Source of the DNA: an uncultured Allobaculum sp.
GTDB lineage: Bacteria; Bacillota_I; Bacilli_A; Erysipelotrichales; Erysipelotrichaceae
Direction of reading: 5' to 3'
Length of the DNA: 38,146 bases
Assembly: GCA_910579655.1 (NCBI GenBank)
Contig: CAJTVE010000025.1
Span: 1 to 38,146, forward strand
Shown: positions 7,777 to 16,129 of the stretch, in pieces
How positions within the stretch are numbered: position 1 is the first letter of the stretch
Layout: every line of letters starts with the position of its first letter
Notes under the pieces: generated by a model
The model's database searches: none
Told to the model about the DNA's origin: nothing
The model's input: only the letters and a program-made list of their open reading frames with translations
Made by a program: the position numbers and the translations under genes

Positions 7777-8685
7777 ATGCGATCCAAAAGAATTCCTGTC
7801 CTGTTTCTGGCCTTTCTGATGGCAACCGAAGGATGGGGATGCGCTTCAGAAAATAATATTCAATCCGAAGACACAACCGAAGAAACATACGAAACAGAGC
7901 CCTCAGTGGATGACGAAAGCCGAGAAAATACTGCTTTATTTACAGAAGAAAACATTTCGAAAGGTCTTCTGCGCAAAACGGTCTATGCACTGGTCAGTGC
8001 TGCCGAAAATTCAACATTAGAGTACTGGAATGAGTATGGCTATATCGAGGATATCGGCGATGGCCGGGGCTACACCGCTGGCCTTGTTGGCTTTACATCC
8101 GGTACTGGCGATTTGTTGGAAGGGGTGAAGCTTTATACCAGACTTGCCCCAGACAATGGACTGGCCGCCTATATTCCGGCCCTGGAAAAAGTCAATGGCA
8201 GTGATTCTCACCAAAACCTTGGCGAGGGCTTCTGCCAGGCCTGGAAAGAAGCTGCCAAAACTGCAGCGATGATGCAGGCCCAAAATGAAATCATCAATGA
8301 AGAATACATGGATCCAGCCATCGAGGCTGCCGCCCAAGATGGCCTTTCTCCCCTTGGTCAGTATATTTACTATGATGCGCTGATCGTTCACGGTGACGGG
8401 GACGATCCCCAAAGCTTTGGCGCCATTCGAAACGAAGCGAAAAAGAAGGCCAAAACTCCTGCCCAAGGTGGAAATGAAACGACCTATCTGAATGCTTTTC
8501 TTGATGCCAGAATTCCAGTCATGAAAGCTGAAACTGCCCACTCAGACCTTTCAAGAATTGATGTCCAGCGTGAATTCCTCAAAGAAAAGAAATTTGACCT
8601 GTCCCTTCCCCTTTCGTTTACGATGTACGGTGATTTTTATGACCTGACCAGCCAAGTTCTGGCAAAAGCGCCGGACAACTTCTGA
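7777..8685 (+). CDS. csn: GH46 chitosanase, lipoprotein form
   Basis: A 302-residue endo-chitosanase that should hydrolyse beta-1,4 links in chitosan (inverting). A basic, hydrophobic N-terminus ends in WGC (Cys22, an imperfect lipobox). An acidic linker (about 25-50) follows, then a full GH46 domain (about 55-300). SAAENS gives the catalytic acid Glu77 and DIGDGRGYT gives Asp95; the 18-residue spacing equals Glu22/Asp40 of Streptomyces N174 chitosanase. GFTSGTGDLLEGV, YYDALIVHGDGDDP, FGAIRNEA and TPAQGGNETTYLN also match that Streptomyces-type branch better than the Bacillus enzyme. An AAAGGA ribosome site precedes the ATG. It is a single gene with its own terminator; horizontal gain is possible. 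Confidence 0.92.
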   Translation: MRSKRIPVLFLAFLMATEGWGCASENNIQSEDTTEETYETEPSVDDESRENTALFTEENISKGLLRKTVYALVSAAENSTLEYWNEYGYIEDIGDGRGYTAGLVGFTSGTGDLLEGVKLYTRLAPDNGLAAYIPALEKVNGSDSHQNLGEGFCQAWKEAAKTAAMMQAQNEIINEEYMDPAIEAAAQDGLSPLGQYIYYDALIVHGDGDDPQSFGAIRNEAKKKAKTPAQGGNETTYLNAFLDARIPVMKAETAHSDLSRIDVQREFLKEKKFDLSLPLSFTMYGDFYDLTSQVLAKAPDNF

Positions 8686-8702
8686 TCCACCTTTTCAATT
8701 TT

Positions 8703-8729
8703 GCTCTCCATAAAAAGGAGGGCTTTTTT
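8703..8729 (+). terminator. intrinsic terminator of the chitosanase gene
   Basis: GCTCTCC (8703-8709) pairs with GGAGGGC (8717-8723, one G-U), followed by six Ts. Confidence 0.8.
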
Positions 8730-9154
8730 CATTTGCTCTAGCGACTTTCCATTCATTACACATTGTTTTTTCATCCTGAATCTATTTCCTTAAGCAGCTG
8801 CCTGAGCTCCTTTCAAGCGGCTTTTTTGGTAAAGGAAGAATCTCTTTCCCTCACCATCCTGCCTATTTTTGAAAAAATTCAGCAAATTCAGAAACTGCCA
8901 GGCCAAGCCCTGCAAAAAAATCCAAATTTTTTTGAGAAAACGAAAACAGACCAGCTTTTTTGCGTATAGGCAATTAGAAAGGATACGGAAAATGCCACTA
9001 CCAAAACTCTCCCTAAGAATTCCGACTCATCTGTAAGAAATACGTATTCAGTTTTACTGGACAGACGCAAGCAAAATAATGTCCTAACTTAAATACAGAT
9101 TGAATTAAATTTATGAGGAAGATTTGGTACAATGCGTCTTCTCAGTGGTGAAAA
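8730..9154. other. non-coding region before the Rpn-type gene
   Basis: No convincing gene. An extended -10 element TGGTACAAT lies at 9126-9133, about 20 bases before the ATG at 9155, giving a very short leader; no good -35 is seen. The rest is T-rich with no clear structure. Confidence 0.4.
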
Positions 9155-10165
9155 ATGAAATCCACAAAAGAAAAACAGTCTGATCAAGACAATTGGCTTG
9201 ACCAGAAGACAAAAATCTTCCAGGTGATCACAAGACTTTGCTTTCTGGACGATGTTTTCAGCAGAGTGATTCTCAGTCATTGTACAATGGAACAAAGAAT
9301 TGAGATCGTCCGGGCAATCATTGATCCGGTCTTCCGAAAAATGGGGCTCAGGGTCATCCGCACCATTGTTTATGCCGAAACGCAAAAAGATATGAAAGAA
9401 TTATTCAGCCATTCGGCCGAGATGGATATTTTTGCGGTAGACATCGAAGGTAATTTTTACAACATTGAGCTTCAGATATCCGGCTCTCTCTCCTTTGCCA
9501 GAGTTGAAAACTACTCTTCAACGTTGAACAAATATAGCCTGAAACCTGGCGAAGATTACGAAAACTCTAAAGATACCTGGACGATCTTTATTACAAACCA
9601 GCAGTACTGGAAAGAGACAGGTGAACCAATCTTCGACGATGGTCCTGTCTGCCGCATTGAATATGCTCAAGTCTACGGCAACACTCCAAAGAAAGTCATG
9701 TCACAATCCCATAGCCACATCTGCCTCGTTAATGCTTTATACAACGGCGATGATGTGCTGGGGGATCTGATGCGCGATCTCAACAGTACTGATCCGAGTA
9801 AGATCAAGATTCCAGCTTTGCGGAAAGTGGAAACTTGGCTGAAGGAAACAAAGGAAGGGGAAAACATTATGACAAGTGTTTTTAATGAACTGCTTCAAGA
9901 AGAAGTAAAAAAAGAATTAGAAAAAAAAGTTGAAAAAGTAAGAGAAGAAACGCGAGCAGAAATGGAAAAAGAAATGGAAGACACACGTGCTCAAGCGCAG
10001 GCGGAAATACAGAAGGAAAAGGAAGAAAGTAAGAAACAGACCATTCGTTCCTATTTTATTGAGGGCGGACGCGACAATGCCTTTATCGCCAAAGTAATGC
10101 ACACAAGCATTGAATATGTTCAAAACATTCGCAACGAAATGGCAAACACACTTCTTCAAGTCTAA
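9155..10165 (+). CDS. Rpn-family PD-(D/E)XK nuclease
   Basis: A 336-residue member of the Rpn (recombination-promoting nuclease, formerly 'putative transposase') group. The nuclease core is at about 85-120: MDIFAVDIEGNFYNIELQ supplies Asp91 and the Glu105-Leu-Gln107 pair of the PD-(D/E)XK fold. A central region (about 130-235) is followed by a charged coiled coil (about 240-300) and a C-terminal segment, IRSYFIEGGRDNAFIAKVM, typical of the family's variable tail. Members cut DNA, and some act in phage defence, with the C-terminus also made as a small inhibitor from an internal start. The ribosome site is weak. A decayed tandem copy lies directly downstream. Confidence 0.85.
   Translation: MKSTKEKQSDQDNWLDQKTKIFQVITRLCFLDDVFSRVILSHCTMEQRIEIVRAIIDPVFRKMGLRVIRTIVYAETQKDMKELFSHSAEMDIFAVDIEGNFYNIELQISGSLSFARVENYSSTLNKYSLKPGEDYENSKDTWTIFITNQQYWKETGEPIFDDGPVCRIEYAQVYGNTPKKVMSQSHSHICLVNALYNGDDVLGDLMRDLNSTDPSKIKIPALRKVETWLKETKEGENIMTSVFNELLQEEVKKELEKKVEKVREETRAEMEKEMEDTRAQAQAEIQKEKEESKKQTIRSYFIEGGRDNAFIAKVMHTSIEYVQNIRNEMANTLLQV
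9644..9909 (+). repeat. direct repeat, copy A (with 10431-10696)
   Basis: About 266 bp recur at an offset of 787 bp with roughly six differences seen by eye. One turns the TAC codon at 9691 into TAA in copy B. The near identity contrasts with the diverged 5' parts and suggests recent duplication or gene conversion. Confidence 0.85.
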
Positions 10166-10931
10166 GTGATCCAGAATACAATCCATCTTCCAACAAAAAT
10201 TGAGATTATCCAAGCAATCACTATTAGTCCATTTTTTGAAAAAGCGGGACTTGAAAGTATCCTCACTGTTGGCTATATAGAAATGCACAAGTATATGAAA
10301 GAATTGTTCAGCCATTCAGCTGCGATGGATATTTTTGCGGTAGACGACAAAGGCAATCTTTCCAACATTGAACTTCAGATATCCGGCCTTCTTTTCTTTG
10401 CCAGAGTGGAAACTGCGCTTCGATAGTCATCCTGTCTGCCGCATTGAATATGCTCAAGTCTAAGGCAGCACTCCAAAGAAAGTCATGTCACAATCCCATA
10501 GCCACATCTGCCTCGTTAATGCTTTATACAACGGCGATGATGTGCTGGGGGATCTGATGCGCGATCTCAACAGTACTGATCCGAGTAAGATCAAGATTCC
10601 AGCTTTGCGGAAAGTGGAAACTTGGCTCAAGCACACAAAGGAAGGGGAAAAAATTATGACAAGTGTTTTTAATGAACTGCTTCAAGAAGAAGTAGAAAAG
10701 GTAGTAGAAAAGAAAGTAGAAAAAGCAAAAGAAGAAACTCGTGCAGCAATGAAGGCAGCAATGCAAAAAGAAATGAAAGAAGAAATGGAAGAAAATAAGA
10801 AACAGACCATTCGTTCCTATTTTATTGAAGGTGGCCGCGACAATGCCTTTATCGCCAAAGTGATGCACACCAGCATTGAATACGTTCAAAACGTTCGCAA
10901 CGAAATGGTAAACACACCGCTTCAAGTCTAA
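10166..10931 (+). pseudogene. decayed tandem copy of the Rpn-family nuclease
   Basis: A second copy directly after the first. It lacks about the first 48 residues, keeps the core (MDIFAVDDKGNLSNIELQ), then loses about 125 bp (the part matching 9508-9631). It shifts frame, reaches a stop at 10424-10426 and has a further TAA near 10460. From 10485 a clean 148-residue frame to 10931 restores the C-terminal half: SQSHSHICLVNALYNG, the coiled coil and the IRSYFIEGGRDNAF tail. The nuclease is therefore dead, but a stand-alone C-terminal protein could still be made. In Rpn systems the C-terminal part alone can act as an inhibitor, so the orphan frame may be kept for that; this is inference. Confidence 0.85.
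10431..10696 (+). repeat. direct repeat, copy B (with 9644-9909)
   Basis: Second copy of the near-identical 266-bp block inside the decayed Rpn-type gene. Confidence 0.85.
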
Positions 10932-11051
10932 GGAATCCAGAATTCAAAACCAGCTTTCATTGAAAAGAATAGTTGGCTTTCCATCCATCCTTGGCACTGG
11001 ATACTGGAAAGAACGCAGTTAATCTGAATTCTCGTAAAACCAAAGAAATAA

Positions 11052-11118
11052 AAACCTCTTTTAGGCTCTTTGCCTTCGGACTGGAAAATCCCTCCGGCAG
11101 GATGTCTAAAAGAGGTTT
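11052..11118. repeat. long hairpin with structured loop, possible terminator
   Basis: AAACCTCTTTTAG (11052-11064) and CTAAAAGAGGTTT (11106-11118) are a perfect 13-bp inverted repeat around a 41-base loop that can fold further (ATCC/GGAT). A T-rich stretch follows. It lies between the Rpn copies and the leftward thioredoxin gene, so it may end transcripts from both sides or be a small element. Confidence 0.5.
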
Positions 11119-11207
11119 ATTGTTTTTAGATCCATCGGAATCCGAAAATCTGAATTAAAACGCAGTTTTTCTAAAAAGCAGGCCTGGTTTCGTCTGCTGT
11201 CTGGATC

Positions 11208-11537
11208 CTATTGTTCGTTGCGTGCTGTTGCGACAAAGTCAAAAACGGCCTGTTCATCCCGGCCGCCGGCGCTTTCTGCAACCAGGGAGCCGTTTTTAAA
11301 GAATGTTAACGTTGGAATGGACTGGATATCATATTCGTTGGCGAGATCTTCAAACGTATCAATTTCAGTCTGGGCAACGATGATTCCTTCCTGGTTCAGT
11401 TTTTCGCTGGCTTTTTCAAGAACGGGGTAGAAAGCTTTGCAGTGGGGGCACCAGCTGGCATAGAACTCCATCAGGACCGCTGGATTGGAATTGATGATGG
11501 TTTCGAAATCTTCATTGCTTGTAACCTGTTTAATCAT
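11208..11537 (-). CDS. thioredoxin-like protein with CPHC active site
   Basis: A 109-residue cytoplasmic thiol-disulfide protein with the full thioredoxin fold. The active site is WCPHCK (Cys30, Cys33) in place of the usual WCGPC, a dipeptide more common in DsbA-type oxidases, so it may be more oxidising or have special partners. The cis-Pro motif QSIPT is intact. GAGGAG lies 7-8 bases before the ATG. It is the last gene of a leftward redox cluster; a terminator between it and the aldehyde dehydrogenase suggests its own transcript. Confidence 0.92.
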   Translation of the reverse strand: MIKQVTSNEDFETIINSNPAVLMEFYASWCPHCKAFYPVLEKASEKLNQEGIIVAQTEIDTFEDLANEYDIQSIPTLTFFKNGSLVAESAGGRDEQAVFDFVATARNEQ

Positions 11538-11636
11538 GAGTAATCACTCCTCTACTTCCTTGAGTATAAAGAGTCATGGATCCTTTTCTGGCTTTGGTGA
11601 CCATCAGAATGGAAGGACCAACTTCATCAGAGTGAA

Positions 11637-11682
11637 AAACCACCCGCCCGGTGGGGAATTTCCTCTTCCGGGCGGGTGGTTT
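11637..11682. terminator. strong GC-rich terminator
   Basis: AAACCACCCGCCCGG (11637-11651) and CCGGGCGGGTGGTTT (11668-11682) form a 15-bp stem with A/T tracts at both ends. It most likely ends the leftward aldehyde dehydrogenase transcript. Confidence 0.9.
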
Positions 11683-11759
11683 GCGTCTTTGCTTCCCATT
11701 TTCAGGCGGGTTTTACAATAGGCGCCTGAATGACTTTGTCTGGTTGCTGCTTCCGGTCG

Positions 11760-13121
11760 CTAATGGAGAACCAGCCGGATGAGGCTTGCCATCCATGGCT
11801 TGCGGTCGTTGTAGCGCATCGGAAGATCCAGAGCGCCTTTCTGGATCACGGCTTTGTCATGCGAGAACGTATCAAAGCCATATTTGCCATGGTAATGGCC
11901 GATTCCGCTGGCCCCCATGCCGCCAAACGGCAGGTTGTCAGAAGTCAGGTGGATGATGGTGTCATTGATGCAGCCGCCGCCATAGGGCTGAATGCGTTCG
12001 ACATATTGCTGGTGGAGTTTATCCCGGCTGAATAAATAGAAAGCCAGTGGCGTTGGCAGTGAGGCAATCTTTCGCATGAGCGGCTTGAAGTTTTTATAGG
12101 TCAGAACCGGCAGAATGGGTCCGAAAATCTCTTCCTGCATGATCGGATCATCCCAGTCCACGTTGTCCATGACGGTAGCTTCAATCTGTAACGTCGGTCC
12201 AGAGGCGCTGCCGCCAACGACGACTTTGGATGGGTCGACCAGCGAAATCAGATGTTCATAGTGAGATTCATTGATGATTTTGCCGATATCTTCCGGGTTT
12301 GGATACTGCTTGCGAATTTCATTGGTTAATGCTGCCAAAAAAGGCTCTTTGACGGATTCATGCACAACAACATAATCCGGGGCGACGCAAGTCTGGCCAG
12401 CATTGAGGAATTTGCCAAAGACAATCCGTCTGGCCGCCAGAGCCAGGTTAGCGGTTTCATCGACAATGGCTGGCGATTTGCCACCCAGTTCAAGCGTCAC
12501 TGGCGTCATCTGCCTGCTTGCTGACTCATAAATCAGCGAGCCCAGTTTCTTGCCGCCTGTAAAGAAGATATAGTCAAATTTCAGATCCAGCAGGGCGCTG
12601 ATTTCCTCGCGTCCGCCTGTCGAAACGGCCACATATTCAGGATCGAAGGTTGAAGTGAGCAGATTTTCAATGGCTTTGGAAGTAGCCGCGGCCGCATGGC
12701 CGGTTTTCACGATTGCGGTATTTCCAGCTGCCAGTGCTTCCACTAAGGGGACCATGGCCAGTAAAAACGGATAGTTCCAGGGCGCCATGATCAGCACATT
12801 TCCATAGGGGATATGGATGGTTTTGGAGATCGCCGGAAATTCATGAAGCGGGGTGTAATGATAATGAGGCGCTGCATTGTGGTCAAGATGGCGGATCTGC
12901 CAGTCAACGGCCGAAAGTGTCAGGCCAAATTCAGACATATACCCTTCTGCAGGACTTTTGCCAAGATCAGTATGCAGAGCATCAAGAATTTCTTTTTCGT
13001 GTAGAAGCATTGCTCCTTTGAGCAGTTTGAGCGAATTTTTGCGGAAGTTTACATCATAAGTCAGCCCAGTGGCGAAAAACTGCTTCTGGGCCTCCAGAAT
13101 CTTGTCAAATTGTTTTTCCAT
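11760..13121 (-). CDS. class 3-type aldehyde dehydrogenase
   Basis: A 453-residue NAD(P)-dependent enzyme that oxidises aldehydes to acids. Seen: APWNYP with Asn116, the cofactor-binding IFFTGGKKLG (about 185-194), general base Glu211 in TLELGGKSPAIVD, nucleophile Cys245 in NAGQTCVAPDYV, and EEIFGPILPV and NLPFGGMGASGIG near the C-terminus. The short length and C-terminal tail with hydrophobic residues fit the class 3 (fatty aldehyde/coniferyl aldehyde) subfamily. The ribosome site is modest (AGAAAGG). A minus-strand promoter lies at 13190-13219. The substrate cannot be set from sequence; a role in detoxifying fatty or aromatic aldehydes is likely. Confidence 0.92.
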   Translation of the reverse strand: MEKQFDKILEAQKQFFATGLTYDVNFRKNSLKLLKGAMLLHEKEILDALHTDLGKSPAEGYMSEFGLTLSAVDWQIRHLDHNAAPHYHYTPLHEFPAISKTIHIPYGNVLIMAPWNYPFLLAMVPLVEALAAGNTAIVKTGHAAAATSKAIENLLTSTFDPEYVAVSTGGREEISALLDLKFDYIFFTGGKKLGSLIYESASRQMTPVTLELGGKSPAIVDETANLALAARRIVFGKFLNAGQTCVAPDYVVVHESVKEPFLAALTNEIRKQYPNPEDIGKIINESHYEHLISLVDPSKVVVGGSASGPTLQIEATVMDNVDWDDPIMQEEIFGPILPVLTYKNFKPLMRKIASLPTPLAFYLFSRDKLHQQYVERIQPYGGGCINDTIIHLTSDNLPFGGMGASGIGHYHGKYGFDTFSHDKAVIQKGALDLPMRYNDRKPWMASLIRLVLH

Positions 13122-13189
13122 ACAAGCCTTTCTAAGGATCCAGGATCCTGATGGAGTTTTCTGGAATTTCTATGCAAAGAGATACTTTT

Positions 13190-13219
13190 AGTATAGTCAT
13201 ACTGCGGCAAAACCATCAA
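13190..13219 (-). promoter_or_regulatory. promoter of the aldehyde dehydrogenase gene
   Basis: Read on the minus strand: TTGATG (13219-13214), an 18-base spacer, then TATACT (13195-13190), about 70 bases before the ATG at 13121. Confidence 0.5.
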
Positions 13220-13338
13220 AAGAAAACCAGCATCCACTTTGAAAGTCTTCCTGCAACAACAAGCAGCCGCCAGTCGATCCAATCGAAAAAAGCTGAGCAG
13301 AATCGAAAGGAAACTGTTCAGCTTGAGTGGCTGCTGGA

Positions 13339-15204
13339 TCAACCGTTATAAGGTTCGAAATCCTCTTTTGCCGCACCGCAATATGGGCAGCTCCAGTCTT
13401 CTGGAAGATCTGCAAATGGAGTGCCTGGGGCAACGCCGCTTTCTGGATCACCTACAGCTGGATCATAGATATACCCACACAGTGTGCACTGATAAAGGCC
13501 GCCAAGATCTTTGACTTCTTCTTTTGGTGAGCCAAGTTCTTCAACCAGTAAGGGCAGAACTTCGTTCAGATCTCCAACGATGCCATAATCTGCATTCTTG
13601 AAGATTGGGGCATTTGGATCGTTGTTGATGGCCACAACTGTTTTAACCTTTTCCATTCCTTTGAGATGCGGTTTGGAACCGGAAATTCCCGCTGCAATAT
13701 AGAGATCCGCATTGTCAGCTTTCTGGCCGGACATTCCAATGAAGCGATCCATGCCGATGAAGTGGTGAACTTCCGCTGCTGGCCGGCTGCCGCCGATGAC
13801 AAGACCCATGTCTTTACCCGCCTGGATGGCCTTATTGGCATTTTCTTTGGTTTCTACCCCCTGGCCGATTCCAAGAATTTTCTTGGCCGAACGGATTGGA
13901 GTCTCTGGATCTTCAGAAGCAGAGAAATCAAAGTCGTTTTTAAGGATTGCCACAAGTTTCCGAACGGAGTCTTTCAGGTTCAGTTCGTCAATCATTTGCT
14001 GCTTACGGCCGCCAGCGTCTTTGGCTGCCACTGCTTCTGCTTCTTTCTTGGCCTGCTTTTTGAGTTTGCCAAGAATGTTAGAGGCGATAACAACCTGCTG
14101 AATTTCATTGGTGCCTTCATAGATCGTTGTGATCTTGGCATCGCGATAGCGTCTTTCAACGCCCATTCCCTTAAGGTAGCCGCTGCCGCCAAAAATCTGC
14201 AGCGCATCATTGCACACTTCCAGAGCAATATCGGACGCATACAGTTTGGCCATGGCGGCGTTCATGGAATAAGGTTCGTGGTTTTCTTTCATTTCAGCTG
14301 CCTTATAAACGAGCAGACGAGCCGCTTCGAGTTTGGTTGCCATCATGGCCAACTTGAAGGAAACCCCCTGGTTGACGGCGATTGGCGCACCAAACTGGAT
14401 GCGTTCTTTGGCATAAGCAAGAGCATCTTCATACGCGCCCTGCGCAATGCCTAAAGCCTGCGCGGCAATTCCGATTCGACCGCCATCGAGGGTGGCCATC
14501 GCAATCTTGAATCCCTGGCCTTCCAGGCCCAGCAGATTTTCTTTTGGTACTTTTACATTTTTGAAGTGCAGTTCGGCAGTCGAGGAGGAGCGGATGCCCA
14601 TCTTGTTGTAATGATCGGAGAAGGTGAAGCCTTCCCATCCTTTTTCAACGATGAAAGCAGAAATTCCACGGGTTCCTTTGCCTGGAGTTGTCACCGCAAA
14701 GACAACGTAGGTGTCCGCCACTGGGGCGTTGGTAATGAAGATCTTCTTTCCATTGAGGATGTAATGATCTCCTTCGAGTACAGCAGTTGTTTCTGTTTCG
14801 CCGGCATCGGATCCGGCATTTTCTTCAGTCAGACCAAAGGCACCCAGTTTTTCACCAGAAGCCAGTGGTTTGAGGTATTTTTCTTTCTGTTCTTCGGTAC
14901 CGAAAGCAGCGATTGGATAGGTTCCTAAAGAAGTATGGGCGGACAGGATAACCCCAATCCCGCCATCGACGCGGGAGAGTTCTTCAACAGCGATGGCGTA
15001 GGAGAGCACATCATCTCCTGCACCGTTATATTTGGTTTCATAAGGCAGGCCCATCAGACCGGCTTCTTTCATTTTTGCGACAAAGTCATGTGGGAACTTA
15101 TTATTTTCGTCAAGGTCCATCGCAATGGCTGGAATGTTGGTTTCGGCGAGGTCACGGACTTTCTGACGGAAGTCTTCATGACGCTGATCAGTTTTAAAGC
15201 TCAT
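13339..15204 (-). CDS. acyl-CoA dehydrogenase / ETF-alpha / rubredoxin fusion
   Basis: A 621-residue three-part flavoprotein. Residues 1-380 are an acyl-CoA dehydrogenase (FAD), with AFGLTEENAGSDAG and catalytic Glu363 in IYEGTNEIQ as in butyryl-CoA dehydrogenases. Residues about 405-560 match the FAD-binding C-terminal domain of ETF-alpha (VIGGSRPAAEVHHFIGMDR, AAGISGSKPHLKGM, AINNDPNAPIF). Residues about 570-621 are a rubredoxin with Cys573, 576, 606 and 609 (CTLCGY, CPYCGA). The fusion puts substrate oxidation/reduction and two electron carriers in one chain. The start at 15204 follows AGGAGG; the frame is open 10 codons further upstream. No etfB is seen in the window. A possible cre site overlaps its promoter. 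Confidence 0.93.
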   Translation of the reverse strand: MSFKTDQRHEDFRQKVRDLAETNIPAIAMDLDENNKFPHDFVAKMKEAGLMGLPYETKYNGAGDDVLSYAIAVEELSRVDGGIGVILSAHTSLGTYPIAAFGTEEQKEKYLKPLASGEKLGAFGLTEENAGSDAGETETTAVLEGDHYILNGKKIFITNAPVADTYVVFAVTTPGKGTRGISAFIVEKGWEGFTFSDHYNKMGIRSSSTAELHFKNVKVPKENLLGLEGQGFKIAMATLDGGRIGIAAQALGIAQGAYEDALAYAKERIQFGAPIAVNQGVSFKLAMMATKLEAARLLVYKAAEMKENHEPYSMNAAMAKLYASDIALEVCNDALQIFGGSGYLKGMGVERRYRDAKITTIYEGTNEIQQVVIASNILGKLKKQAKKEAEAVAAKDAGGRKQQMIDELNLKDSVRKLVAILKNDFDFSASEDPETPIRSAKKILGIGQGVETKENANKAIQAGKDMGLVIGGSRPAAEVHHFIGMDRFIGMSGQKADNADLYIAAGISGSKPHLKGMEKVKTVVAINNDPNAPIFKNADYGIVGDLNEVLPLLVEELGSPKEEVKDLGGLYQCTLCGYIYDPAVGDPESGVAPGTPFADLPEDWSCPYCGAAKEDFEPYNG

Positions 15205-15255
15205 ATTTCCTCCTGATCCGGATTGCAAAAGCATCCGTGGATCTTATTAATTCTC

Positions 15256-15291
15256 ATTATACTTGAGTTCGTGCTTTTTGAAGCGCTTTCT
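15256..15291 (-). promoter_or_regulatory. promoter with possible cre (CcpA) site
   Basis: On the minus strand, TATAAT at 15261-15256 is a perfect -10; 17 bases upstream the -35 position (15284-15279) reads GCTTCA. It is covered by AGAAAGCGCTTCAA (15291-15278), which matches the near-palindromic cre consensus at 11 of 14 positions. This suggests carbon catabolite control of the dehydrogenase fusion. Inference from motif only. Confidence 0.45.
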
Positions 15292-15337
15292 TTAGAATTT
15301 CTTTATTTCGTCGTGATGTATTTTCCTTTACAGGACA

Positions 15338-15370
15338 AGAAAAAAGCCATCATCCAAAAAGGATAATGGC
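15338..15370 (-). terminator. intrinsic terminator of the trx gene
   Basis: On the minus strand GCCATTATCC and GGATGATGGC pair (one mismatch) around a TTTTT loop, then a T-run (15345-15340). It follows the thioredoxin gene at 15404. Confidence 0.8.
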
Positions 15371-15403
15371 AGATTCGCTGAATGAGAATCAGACTGTCTG
15401 GAC

Positions 15404-15730
15404 TTATTTCGCTTCGGCGGCGTTAATGAAACGGGTCAGACCGGCTTCATCCATGTAACCGGCAGTTGCCAGGACTGGTTTTCCATCTTTGAAGAAGATC
15501 AGAGTTGGAACAGACTGTACATTAAAGGCACCGGCAAGATCCTGATGCTGGTCGATATCAACCTGGGCAACAACAACTTTGCCTTCGAGTTTTTCAGATA
15601 CAGTTTCCAGAACTGGATGTAACATCTTGCAAGGACCGCACCAAGTAGCGAAGAAATCGATCAGGACTTCTGGGTGAGAGTTAACGATCTCTTTAAACAT
15701 ATCAACGGATTCAACATGACGAATAGACAT
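15404..15730 (-). CDS. trxA: thioredoxin
   Basis: A 108-residue classical thioredoxin that keeps cytoplasmic disulfides reduced and donates electrons to reductases. The active site is WCGPCK (Cys31, Cys34); VDIDQ and the cis-Pro motif QSVPT are intact. The ATG at 15730 is preceded by AGAGGTG at good spacing; the longer frame to 15757 has no better site. It is monocistronic, with its own terminator at 15338-15370. Thioredoxin reductase is not in the window. Confidence 0.95.
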   Translation of the reverse strand: MSIRHVESVDMFKEIVNSHPEVLIDFFATWCGPCKMLHPVLETVSEKLEGKVVVAQVDIDQHQDLAGAFNVQSVPTLIFFKDGKPVLATAGYMDEAGLTRFINAAEAK

Positions 15731-16129
15731 AGCGAACACCTCTTTCTTGATAATCATTCTACTATGAGTCTATCGATTCCCCCTCAAACTCGCATTCAGA
15801 TTGCCCGTCTGTAATCGATTCGGATTATCCTTTAATCCCTTTTGTCCAGAGCGATAAAGCGAGTCGATGAAAGCCAACCTTCAGTTCTGGCCTGATTTTC
15901 CTCAAACGAATAAACAGTTCAGGAAAATCATGAAAAGAACAGACAAGCTGCCTGGATGGAGGATCAAGATGAATTCATCTCTGCGCGCAGACTGGGGCTG
16001 TTTGGCTGCCATAAAAAAACCCAGCCCCTCAATACGAAGCTGAGTTGTTTTTTGGTCAGCTGAATTCCTTTTCCAGACTGGACAGATTCGATTCGCCAAT
16101 TTGACAAGCCAGACAGCCCTGTCGTTTTC
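15731..16129. other. non-coding region upstream of trxA
   Basis: About 400 bases; no gene supported. It should contain the trxA promoter (no textbook pair found) and holds the terminator of the transporter gene at 16012-16046. Confidence 0.45.
16012..16046 (-). terminator. intrinsic terminator of the AI-2E-family gene
   Basis: On the minus strand AACTCAGC (16046-16039) pairs with GCTGGGTT (16025-16018, one G-U), followed by a run of seven Ts. Confidence 0.7.

Noticed and set aside
8763..8969. 68-residue plus-strand frame
   Set aside because: No ribosome site and low-complexity composition; lies in a T-rich non-coding stretch.
13666..14454. 262-residue plus-strand frame inside the dehydrogenase fusion gene
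   Set aside because: Antisense to clear domains; long only because of biased codon use.
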